Notes under the pieces: model-generated
What the model was told of the DNA's origin: nothing
Databases searched by the model: none
The model's input: the letters and a program-made list of their open reading frames with translations, nothing else
Assembly: GCA_021736745.1 (NCBI GenBank)
Contig: JAIPFG010000197.1
Location: 1-6,134 of the forward strand
Length of the DNA stretch: 6,134 bases
From: Pseudomonadales bacterium
Lineage (GTDB): Bacteria; Pseudomonadota; Gammaproteobacteria; Pseudomonadales; IMCC2047
Reading direction: 5' to 3'
Shown here: positions 1 to 6,134 of the stretch, piece after piece
Position numbering within the stretch: position 1 is the first letter of the stretch
Layout: each line of letters begins with the position of its first letter
Translations under genes and position numbers: made by a program

Positions 1-2
1 AA

Positions 3-1550
3 TGCGCCGAGCGTGCCGACACGGCGGTGGCAGCAGCCATCACGCAAGCGCGGCAAGGTCGCGCGGAGGCGGCACTGGCGCTGCTTAGCCCGAGTCTGGC
101 CAGTGCCGAGGATCGCCAGGCGCTGTGTCGGGCGCTGATCGACCAGTCCGATCCGTCGCTCGCGAGGGTCAGTGCGCTGCGGACCGGGCGCGATCAGCAA
201 AGGGTGGTGACCTTCCTGCGGCGCTCGCTGGTGGCTGACCCCGGGTACAGGGGGCGCCGCCGATCAACGGCTCCGTGGCCAGTGGGCGAGCAGGCCCAAG
301 CGGGCGCAGGGTCAGTGGCTCATCAGGCGGTGGCCGACCGCCAAGCCGATGCGAACTCGCCCGCTGACCGGCTTAAAGCGGCCGCGCGTCAGCGTGAGGC
401 CGGTCAGTACCAAGCCGCTGAAGACTTGCTGACCGCCGTTCTGCAAGAGCAGCCGCAGCATGTCGGCGCGCTGCAAGAGTTGGGTCGGCTCAAGAGCGTC
501 CAGCAGCAGTGGAGCCAGGCGGTTGAGGTCTATGATCGCTTGCTGAACACCCAAACCACCGCGCTGGGCGCGATCCTGACGCGGGCGAGAATGCGGCTCA
601 ACGCCGATCAGCTGCAACAGTCGATTGCCGAGCTGGAGCAGGCTGAGTCGCTCGGTTTCGAGTCAACCGGCTTGAGGCATCAATTGGCTGTGGTCTATCG
701 CGATGACCGCCAATGGGAGGCCGCCGAGCAGCAGATCGATCACGTGTTGCGCACGGATGCGCGTTATGCGACGAAAAAATTGGCCTTTGCCACCTTTGCC
801 GCTGATGTCTTGCGCAAACGCGAGCGGGTGCAGGAGGCGCGGCGCTTGCTGCAAGCAGCTGTCGATGCCGCCACGGCGCGGGGTGAGGCGATTCCACTGA
901 CCACAAGTGCCATCTTGCAGGAACTGAAGCGAGTGGTCGAGCAGCCGAATGCCAGTCCAGAGGTGTCCAGGTATTTCTATGACAGCATTTATGCGCAGTC
1001 GGAAAAATACCAGACAGATCCCGCGCATTCGGTGTACTTGCCGGTGTGGGAGCGGGTGAGGGATGCGCTGAAGGTCCGGGGTGTGCGTCGTGTGCTGGAT
1101 ATCGGTTGTGGGCCGGGACAGTTTGCGCAGTACCTGCTCGCGCAGATCCCCGATCTGGCGTATCTCGGGGTGGACTATAGCCAGACGGCGATTCGTGAGG
1201 CACAGCGGAAGTGTCCCTCCGCACAGTTTTTCGAGCGGGATATCATGCAGGAGCAGGCTCTGGCTGAGTTTCAGGCGGATGCTTATGTGGTGTTGGAGGT
1301 TTTGGAGCACATTGAACAAGATTGTGGGTTACTGGCACGGGTGCCGGCGGGGCAATGGGTGGTGATGTCGGTGCCGAATTTTGACTCCTTTGGGCATGTG
1401 CGTTTTTTTGAGAATGAAGATGAGGTGAAGGGGAGATATGAAAAGCTGTTTAGTGGTTTTCGTATTGAGACGACTAGATTAGGAGGACGATCCAAGATTT
1501 TTTTGGCGACGGGTGATCGCAGTAGATTTCCACTAAATCAAAATGCATAA
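3..1550 (+). CDS. TPR-repeat protein fused to class I SAM-dependent methyltransferase (5'-truncated by window edge)
   Basis: Residues are counted from a GTG at 27, but the frame is open to the window edge, so the true start probably lies upstream. Residues about 114-290 hold four or five degenerate TPR units, for example the repeat around GQYQAAEDLLTAVLQEQP and the one around RQWEAAEQQIDHVL. An Ala/Gln/Arg-rich linker (about 72-112) separates them from a helical N-terminus. From residue 316 (YFYDSIY) a Rossmann methyltransferase follows: SAM motif I VLDIGCGPG at 356-364, acidic D383 ending strand 2, D405, LEVLEH ending at H428, and SVPN at 448-451. Family knowledge: such TPR-methyltransferases occur in glycan clusters and methylate sugars or lipid-linked intermediates; the acceptor here is unknown. 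The TPRs probably bind a partner protein. Only 18 bases separate it from the 2-epimerase gene. GC falls from about 65% to about 41% in the last 170 bases. Methyltransferase fold is secure; substrate is not. Confidence 0.85.
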   Translation, partial: CAERADTAVAAAITQARQGRAEAALALLSPSLASAEDRQALCRALIDQSDPSLARVSALRTGRDQQRVVTFLRRSLVADPGYRGRRRSTAPWPVGEQAQAGAGSVAHQAVADRQADANSPADRLKAAARQREAGQYQAAEDLLTAVLQEQPQHVGALQELGRLKSVQQQWSQAVEVYDRLLNTQTTALGAILTRARMRLNADQLQQSIAELEQAESLGFESTGLRHQLAVVYRDDRQWEAAEQQIDHVLRTDARYATKKLAFATFAADVLRKRERVQEARRLLQAAVDAATARGEAIPLTTSAILQELKRVVEQPNASPEVSRYFYDSIYAQSEKYQTDPAHSVYLPVWERVRDALKVRGVRRVLDIGCGPGQFAQYLLAQIPDLAYLGVDYSQTAIREAQRKCPSAQFFERDIMQEQALAEFQADAYVVLEVLEHIEQDCGLLARVPAGQWVVMSVPNFDSFGHVRFFENEDEVKGRYEKLFSGFRIETTRLGGRSKIFLATGDRSRFPLNQNA

Positions 1551-1568
1551 ATTCTTGACAGGCTACGT

Positions 1569-2684
1569 ATGAAACTACTGACAATTTTAGGGGCGCGCCC
1601 CCAATTCATTAAAGCCGCGACAATTAGCCGTGCTATTGCAGAACACAACCAGAAACAATCGGATTGCTTAATTCAAGAGAAAATCGTCCATACCGGCCAA
1701 CATTTCGATGCCAATATGTCGGATGTCTTTTTTGAACAGCTCGACATCCCGCGCCCTAATCACAGCCTTGGTATCGCGAGCTTGTCTCATGGAGCGATGA
1801 CAGGGCGGATGCTTGAAGCCATTGAAGGTTTATTGTTAGCTGAACGTCCTGACTTCGTTTTAGTCTATGGCGACACCAATTCAACGTTAGCAGGTGCATT
1901 AGCGGCAACAAAATTAAACATACCTATTGCTCACGTTGAAGCCGGACTTCGCTCACATAATCTAGCGATGCCGGAAGAAATCAACCGTGTTTTGACAGAT
2001 CGGGTATCTGACTATCTGTTTTGTCCAACAGCGACAGCGGTAGCAAACCTGCAAAGCGAGGGGTTCCCGTTTTCAACATCGCACCGCCAAAAACAACAAA
2101 TTGAGAATGTCGGCGATGTCATGTATGACGCCATGCTCTACTATCAGGAGCGAGCAAAAAACATGGTGCAACTGAGTGACTGGGGGGTTGAAGAAAAGAG
2201 CTATGCTCTGTGCACTCTGCATCGACAGGAAAATACAGATGATCCTAAACGGCTAAAAGATATTTTGTCTGCGCTGCGTACAATTGCGGTTAACATCTGT
2301 CCCGTTTTATTGCCTCTGCACCCCCGGACGCGCAAAAAGATCGATGTGCTTAAAGGGGATAGCTGGCTAGAAAGCATTCAAATTTTGGAGCCCGTTGCCT
2401 ATCTTGAAATGCAACGTTTGGAAATGGATGCCAATATCATTTTAACTGACTCAGGCGGCATGCAGAAGGAAGCTTTTTTTCATCAGGTTCCTTGCATTAC
2501 TCTACGCGATGAGACTGAGTGGACTGAGACAATTGATTCCGGTTGGAATATACTCGCTGGCGCAGATAGCAATAGCATAATAAATGCTATCGAAAACGCT
2601 AACGCTATAAAGAAAGTAAGCATCTATCCCTATGGAAAAGGTAGTGCAGGAATAAAGATAGTAGAAAGTCTGCTTGATTTATAA
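1569..2684 (+). CDS. wecB: UDP-N-acetylglucosamine 2-epimerase, non-hydrolysing (WecB/WbpI family)
   Basis: A cytoplasmic enzyme that inverts C2 of a UDP-GlcNAc-type sugar nucleotide, giving UDP-ManNAc (WecB) or, in the WbpI branch, UDP-ManNAc3NAcA from UDP-GlcNAc3NAcA. The 371 residues match the usual full length, and the family signatures are intact: LGARPQFIK at 7-15 with R10 and K15, HTGQHFD, VYGDTNST with D102, HVEAGLRS with H122 and E124, MPEEINR with E136/E137, LHRQEN with H218/R219/E221, and DSGGMQKE starting at D294. From memory, the N-terminus (VHTGQHFDANMS followed by FFEQL) and DSGG.QKEAFF resemble WbpI more than E. coli WecB, so the substrate may be a di-N-acetylated uronate. The ATG at 1569 fits the conserved N-terminus; only a weak AGG precedes it by six bases. 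It lies 18 bases after the methyltransferase gene and 21 before the glycosyltransferase gene, probably in one operon. GC is about 45%, between its neighbours. Confidence 0.93.
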   Translation: MKLLTILGARPQFIKAATISRAIAEHNQKQSDCLIQEKIVHTGQHFDANMSDVFFEQLDIPRPNHSLGIASLSHGAMTGRMLEAIEGLLLAERPDFVLVYGDTNSTLAGALAATKLNIPIAHVEAGLRSHNLAMPEEINRVLTDRVSDYLFCPTATAVANLQSEGFPFSTSHRQKQQIENVGDVMYDAMLYYQERAKNMVQLSDWGVEEKSYALCTLHRQENTDDPKRLKDILSALRTIAVNICPVLLPLHPRTRKKIDVLKGDSWLESIQILEPVAYLEMQRLEMDANIILTDSGGMQKEAFFHQVPCITLRDETEWTETIDSGWNILAGADSNSIINAIENANAIKKVSIYPYGKGSAGIKIVESLLDL

Positions 2685-2705
2685 ACCACATTACGGGTTA
2701 GAAAT

Positions 2706-5700
2706 ATGAGCAATCAATCATGCAAGGCTTTAAAGTCAACCGGTAGAGATTTTCTGGATTTGTATAAATTAGGGCAGAAAAATGGCAGGTTAATAGAAGA
2801 TATTATTATTTCAGCAAAGCAAAAGACTTTTGCTGTTGATCATATATTAAAGCTAATAAAGATCAAAAAGCTCGGTGGGGCTTATGGCGATGCATTAGTT
2901 AAAATTATTGATTTTATCGAAAATGAAGATGAGCTTAATAACTTTCTAAATTTATCGTTATTCGCTTGTTCTGCAAATCAGTCTGTAGCTTTGCATAAGT
3001 GCATGAACGAACTTGGTGGGAATGACAAATTTAGATTGGTTGGTTTCATCCATAAGTTGCTCGACATTAACTTTAAATCATGTTCCCATCAAAATTATGT
3101 TGATCAAACAAGAAAAGCGATAGCTATTCTTGGCATGCTAAACGCAATTGAGTTGTTCCCGGATATTAAAAGTAAATATAAAGAAAAAAATGCTTATGAG
3201 GATACATTGATCGCTGATATTGTTTTTAATAAAGCATTTGATGATGCGAGAGTGATGAAATCAGCAGTTTCTTTCTCCGCTAACTTCAGCACTATCGTGT
3301 TTGGTTATGACGTTAAAAATGAAATTAACGGTAACTCAATTGTTGATTTAAACAATGTATTATACGCGGTGTCTGAAAACATTAGAAATAAATATGCTAA
3401 ATTTCATGTGAGACTTAAGGAGTGGGCTGATAAATATAGACTACAGCAAATTTTTTATGCAGGCTATCTTTTTGGAATGATGAATGCTTTCATTAAAGAT
3501 TCGCTGCCAAAAAAGTTAGTTATTTATACCCATGATATGCATAGTATTCACATTGGGGAGTGGCTAAAGGCGCAATTTAGTAGCGGCAACATAGAAACCG
3601 TTTGGTTTCATGACTTTCATGAATATGTTGAAGGAGTTGAATTTGCCTCACCAGATAGATTAAATTACTTTCTTGAGTCAGAAAAATATAGTGTCAGAAA
3701 AGTTGATCACTCAGTGACTGTTAGTCCAGGTTTAGCGCATTTGCTGAGTAAAAACTATAGTTTGAATCCAATAGTTGTGTATAACAGCTTTAACGCAGAT
3801 AAGCGTGCGGAAAATAAAAGGCATAAATCAATAAAAGAATATTTTAACATTCCTAGCAGTCACCCTCTGGTCATATATTCGGGAGGAGTTACAAAACAAC
3901 GCAGGGTAGGTTTACCTTTGAAGGCTTTAGTAGATATTCCAGATCTCATTTATTGTATCATCACCAATTCATCTATTGATAATAATACTGAGTTAGCAGA
4001 AATATTTGAAAAAGCTAAAACTTTAGGTGTTGATGGGCGTATAAAGCTGCATCCTTACGTAGAAGCTGAGTACGCATGGGAACTAATGGTTGGTGCAACT
4101 GCTTGCTTATCTATGTTGCCTCGTTATCCTAATGGTGATATCGCTTTGCCTAACAAGCTCTTTGATGCAATCAAGGCGCAAACGCCATTTTTTACAAGCG
4201 ACAATCCTGAATTAAAAGAATTTGTAACTAAAAATAAGTGCGGCGCAACCTTCAAGGCTGATGATGAAACATCATTTAGTATTGAGCTTAAAAAGTTGAT
4301 TGTCTCGCCACATCTAATAGATCGCGTTGATTATGATAACTATTCTTGGGATCATGGGTTTTCTAAAGTTGCCCAATTAATTAATAAAAAAAAAGATAAA
4401 GTGCTGCGCGGCATGATAAATGTTAAAAGTAACGACAGCGTTATTCTGATGAAAGAAGTTTTTCTTCAAGATCCAAAATTATGGGAATTCTATAGAATTG
4501 ATGGATTTTTTGATGATCTATATCCACGTCATAATTCTAAAGTATATGATGGGCATTATGTCGCACACCCTATGCATGGGGCATATCTCATAAATAGGTT
4601 AGTGGCTTACGCAGCCAAAACCAAAAATGAAATCTACTTTGATTTAGCACATCGTCTAGCAAAATCATCATCGGAAAGAATGGAATCTTTCAAAGGCGCG
4701 CTGTGCTTTTTTTATAATCCAGACGACGGCGTAAATAAATATACTTATAAGTTTTATTCAGGTCTTACGCAGTGTAGATATATAGACGCGCTAATAAGGC
4801 TGAACTCAAGCAGGCCCAGGCAAGAATCAATTGAATTATTACATAAAATTGCTTTGAGCATGACCATTAGTACAAATGATGGAGGTGTTCTACTAACAAA
4901 CGATTACGGGACATTTATCGAAGAGTATCCTTCTGCTATACCAAAGTACGTTTTAAACGGCTGGCTAACATCGTTGAATATATTAATTAAGTATTCTCAA
5001 TTATATGAAGAGCTTTATATTCAGGATATTTGCAAAAGAAGCACGGAAACGCTGTCAAGTGTGTTATCAAAGTTTGATTTGCCGGACAGGTTAAATTCCG
5101 CGTATTCGCTTACTTCTCCAGCCTACATTGAGATATTTTCCGAAAACAAAGAGGATTTCGAAATATTATCTATTGAGATTAAGTCCGGTAGTACTTCATA
5201 CAGCAGTTCTTTGAATGACAAAACCACAAAAAAAGATCCAATATTTGTTTTTCCACGCAACAATCATCAAAGCCGAAAGTCTTATCGTGGTGTAATTAGA
5301 TTAAATATTGAGGTGTGCGCCATAGACGATGAGAGTGAAGCGGAAATATTTATAAAAGTTTCATTCAGAAACTACTCTAAAATATACCTTAAGTCTTTTG
5401 ATCCAGTTTATGCCATCAAGACATATTATCCAATATCGCAATTAGAATCAGAAGTTAAAGTATTTAGTTTTATAGCTGAGAGCAACGGAATCATTGAGCT
5501 TAAAGCTTTATTAGACAGAAAGATAATTCACCGTTGGGGGAAAAAGCCAGTACCCTTCGGAAAAAAAATAGGCGGTGTTTATTACAATGTATACCATTTC
5601 ATACACATAAATGCATTAGGTGAACTATTGCATAGCCACAATGACAATGTGATTCGATATTGGCGTGATAAATGGCTGGATTACACTTTAAAGTGGGACA

Positions 5701-5768
5701 CATGCGAGATTTTTAAAGACGAAAAGAACATTAGCCTAAAGCCATACTATCCAATAAAAATGTATTAG
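2706..5768 (+). CDS. Bifunctional protein: GT4-like glycosyltransferase fused to D-glucuronyl C5-epimerase domain
   Basis: No signal peptide or membrane span is visible, so it is probably cytoplasmic. Residues 1-165 are helical and not recognised. Residues about 170-565 form a GT-B, GT4-type transferase: DDARVMK at 179-185, HDMH at 276-279, HDFHE at 302-306, DHSVTVSPG at 334-342, a YSGG strand-turn at 391-394, and NGDIALPNKLFDAIKA at 476-491, where D487 holds the usual nucleotide-sugar-binding acidic position. Residues about 580-1020 match the glucuronyl C5-epimerase family, which turns D-GlcA into L-IdoA within a polymer: SGLTQ at 685-689, EEYP at 739-742 followed by VLNGW at 749-753, and a closing YHFIHINALGELL from Y963 resembling the DYHTTHINQLQLL of human GLCE. 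E740/Y741 and Y963 align by eye with catalytic GLCE residues. About 150 beta-rich residues are inserted at roughly 808-957. A nine-A run marks the domain junction. The ATG at 2706 is the first start after the upstream in-frame stop; its ribosome site is weak. Strongly AT-rich. Donor and acceptor sugars are unknown. Confidence 0.85.
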   Translation: MSNQSCKALKSTGRDFLDLYKLGQKNGRLIEDIIISAKQKTFAVDHILKLIKIKKLGGAYGDALVKIIDFIENEDELNNFLNLSLFACSANQSVALHKCMNELGGNDKFRLVGFIHKLLDINFKSCSHQNYVDQTRKAIAILGMLNAIELFPDIKSKYKEKNAYEDTLIADIVFNKAFDDARVMKSAVSFSANFSTIVFGYDVKNEINGNSIVDLNNVLYAVSENIRNKYAKFHVRLKEWADKYRLQQIFYAGYLFGMMNAFIKDSLPKKLVIYTHDMHSIHIGEWLKAQFSSGNIETVWFHDFHEYVEGVEFASPDRLNYFLESEKYSVRKVDHSVTVSPGLAHLLSKNYSLNPIVVYNSFNADKRAENKRHKSIKEYFNIPSSHPLVIYSGGVTKQRRVGLPLKALVDIPDLIYCIITNSSIDNNTELAEIFEKAKTLGVDGRIKLHPYVEAEYAWELMVGATACLSMLPRYPNGDIALPNKLFDAIKAQTPFFTSDNPELKEFVTKNKCGATFKADDETSFSIELKKLIVSPHLIDRVDYDNYSWDHGFSKVAQLINKKKDKVLRGMINVKSNDSVILMKEVFLQDPKLWEFYRIDGFFDDLYPRHNSKVYDGHYVAHPMHGAYLINRLVAYAAKTKNEIYFDLAHRLAKSSSERMESFKGALCFFYNPDDGVNKYTYKFYSGLTQCRYIDALIRLNSSRPRQESIELLHKIALSMTISTNDGGVLLTNDYGTFIEEYPSAIPKYVLNGWLTSLNILIKYSQLYEELYIQDICKRSTETLSSVLSKFDLPDRLNSAYSLTSPAYIEIFSENKEDFEILSIEIKSGSTSYSSSLNDKTTKKDPIFVFPRNNHQSRKSYRGVIRLNIEVCAIDDESEAEIFIKVSFRNYSKIYLKSFDPVYAIKTYYPISQLESEVKVFSFIAESNGIIELKALLDRKIIHRWGKKPVPFGKKIGGVYYNVYHFIHINALGELLHSHNDNVIRYWRDKWLDYTLKWDTCEIFKDEKNISLKPYYPIKMY
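4386..4394 (+). repeat. Nine-A homopolymer at the glycosyltransferase/C5-epimerase junction
   Basis: Nine consecutive A encode three lysines (K561-K563) in the linker between the two enzymatic modules. A shift to the -1 frame meets TAA at 4397-4399. A shift to the +1 frame meets TGA at 4414-4416, which overlaps an in-frame ATG at 4413-4415 (M570) as ATGA. Either shift would release a glycosyltransferase of about 565-570 residues. Runs of this length are known to promote polymerase slippage and replication indels; whether that happens here is inference. Confidence 0.8.
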
Positions 5769-5833
5769 AAGCTTATAGGGCGAATCGTGTGGAGATGCTC
5801 ACCAAGGATGCTGCCAAGCAGCAGCTTGCATGA
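5768..5833 (+). pseudogene. Possible 3' coding remnant of a displaced gene
   Basis: Read from 5768 in the frame two bases after the fusion gene's, the spacer gives EAYRANRVEMLTKDAAKQQL, then A and a TGA at 5831-5833. The composition is amphipathic and helix-like, as at the end of many cytosolic enzymes, and the local GC of about 52% differs from the AT-rich flanks. The frame is blocked upstream at 5732 inside the fusion gene, and there is no start codon suited to an independent gene. It could equally be chance. The parent family is not recognised. Confidence 0.25.
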
Positions 5834-5918
5834 GGTTTCCGACTAGGTCAGTGATTTTGCAGTCATACAGTTCACCCCATCAGACAAATTAGATAGCTTT
5901 CACTAAAGAGCCCTAATA
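5769..5918. other. Intergenic spacer without a clear gene or terminator
   Basis: These 150 bases separate the fusion gene from the Asp-box gene and are the longest non-coding stretch in the window. The first 80 bases are about 52% GC, well above both flanks. A small perfect stem, TGCTGC/GCAGCA with a three-base loop, lies at 5809-5823, and CAAGC/GCTTG at 5815-5828 can pair as an alternative. Neither is followed by a T-run. No convincing promoter pair was found. The spacer may hold a recombination scar and possibly the 3' remnant of a replaced gene. Confidence 0.6.
5906..5910 (+). promoter_or_regulatory. Ribosome binding site of the Asp-box gene
   Basis: AAGAG lies eight bases before the ATG at 5919, a reasonable partial match to the Shine-Dalgarno consensus. 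The in-frame TAA at 5904-5906 excludes any earlier start, so this site supports the chosen start codon. Confidence 0.5.
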
Positions 5919-6134
5919 ATGAACGCAGAACACAATTTCCGTTATCTTGATATCGAGTATTGCCTAAAAAGCAATTTTGATTACCATAAAGTAATAGGTT
6001 TCTCTTCTGATTCAAAACAAATACCAAGCTTTACGGGCGATTTTTTGCAACCGAAGAGCCTAAGTAACGAAGTTTTAATAACTGCTCTTTCTGGAAATAT
6101 AATATATCGGTCTTATGATTCCGGAAAGAATTGG
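5919..6134 (+). CDS. Asp-box (BNR/sialidase-like beta-propeller) protein, N-terminal part, cut by window edge
   Basis: The 72 visible codons start at ATG 5919, after an in-frame stop at 5904 and an AAGAG ribosome site, and run open to the right edge. The last eight residues, SYDSGKNW at 65-72, fit the Asp-box pattern S-x-D-x-G-x-x-W. The preceding strand (EVLITALSGNIIYR) is what normally leads into such a box on a propeller blade. Family knowledge: Asp-boxes occur in sialidases and other BNR-repeat propellers, where they are structural rather than catalytic, so the motif does not prove sialidase activity. No signal peptide is visible: the N-terminus MNAEHNFRYLDIEY is polar, which suggests a cytosolic protein. 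The AT-rich composition matches the fusion gene. A role in binding, cleaving or modifying the glycan made by this locus is inference from position. Gene reality is likely; the propeller assignment rests on one motif. Confidence 0.6.
   Translation, partial: MNAEHNFRYLDIEYCLKSNFDYHKVIGFSSDSKQIPSFTGDFLQPKSLSNEVLITALSGNIIYRSYDSGKNW

Noticed and set aside
27..29. GTG as the true start of the TPR-methyltransferase gene
   Set aside because: The frame continues open to the window edge with similar composition and no ribosome binding site precedes this GTG, so the gene is better treated as truncated.
23..31. GGCGGTGGC, one mismatch from the ops element GGCGGTAGC used by RfaH in polysaccharide operons
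   Set aside because: It lies inside a GC-rich coding region where such strings are common, has a mismatch in the core, and is not in a leader region.
312..1495. Several open frames on the - strand and in a second + frame across the TPR-methyltransferase gene
   Set aside because: They are shadows of a GC-rich gene: His/Arg/Pro-rich translations without domains, while the main frame carries clear TPR and SAM-binding motifs.
1555..1560. Perfect TTGACA -35 hexamer in front of the 2-epimerase gene
   Set aside because: No -10-like hexamer occurs 16-18 bases downstream; that position is inside the coding sequence and reads CTGACA. The 18-base gap fits co-transcription, so the hexamer is probably chance.
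5809..5823. Hairpin TGCTGC-caa-GCAGCA as a terminator for the fusion gene
   Set aside because: The stem is six base pairs with no following T-run, and an overlapping alternative stem exists, so it is not a convincing intrinsic terminator.
5871..5899. Possible promoter (TTCACC, 17-base spacer, TAGCTT) before the Asp-box gene
   Set aside because: Both hexamers match the sigma-70 consensus poorly, particularly the -10, and such matches are expected by chance in AT-rich DNA.

Overview
The window looks like part of a surface-polysaccharide (O-antigen, capsule or flagellar-glycan type) biosynthesis locus from a Gram-negative bacterium, most likely a gammaproteobacterium with a GC-rich chromosome. 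This rests on gene content and on the base-composition profile. The left end is about 65-70% GC with strong G/C third-position bias, and the right two thirds fall to roughly one third GC. That is the usual picture of a horizontally acquired glycan cassette in a GC-rich host. The species cannot be named from the sequence alone.

Layout, all genes on the + strand: (1) 3-1550, the 3' part of a TPR-repeat protein fused to a class I SAM-dependent methyltransferase, open at the left edge. (2) 1569-2684, a complete non-hydrolysing UDP-GlcNAc 2-epimerase of the WecB/WbpI type. (3) 2706-5768, a large 1020-residue protein. It has a helical N-terminus of unknown function, a GT4-like glycosyltransferase, and a C-terminal domain that reads as a D-glucuronyl C5-epimerase. 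(4) 5769-5918, a 150-base spacer with no clear terminator and a possible coding relic. (5) 5919-6134, the first 72 codons of a gene with an Asp-box (BNR/sialidase-type beta-propeller) motif, running off the right edge. The first three genes are 18 and 21 bases apart with no hairpin between them, so they are probably one transcript.

Working model (inference): the 2-epimerase supplies a manno-configured aminosugar nucleotide, ManNAc or its 3-acetamido-uronate analogue. The GT4 module adds a sugar to the growing glycan. The attached C5-epimerase module would convert a D-uronate residue to its L-epimer (for example GlcA to IdoA) in the chain, and the TPR-methyltransferase may decorate or cap the glycan. 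The Asp-box protein may bind or cleave the product.

The most unusual point is the glycosyltransferase/C5-epimerase fusion. Its two halves meet at a run of nine A. A shift of one base in either direction at this run ends the glycosyltransferase almost at once. In one of the two shifted frames the stop codon overlaps an in-frame ATG of the epimerase half as ATGA. The 'fusion' may therefore be a recent joining of two coupled genes, a slippage-controlled switch, or an indel.
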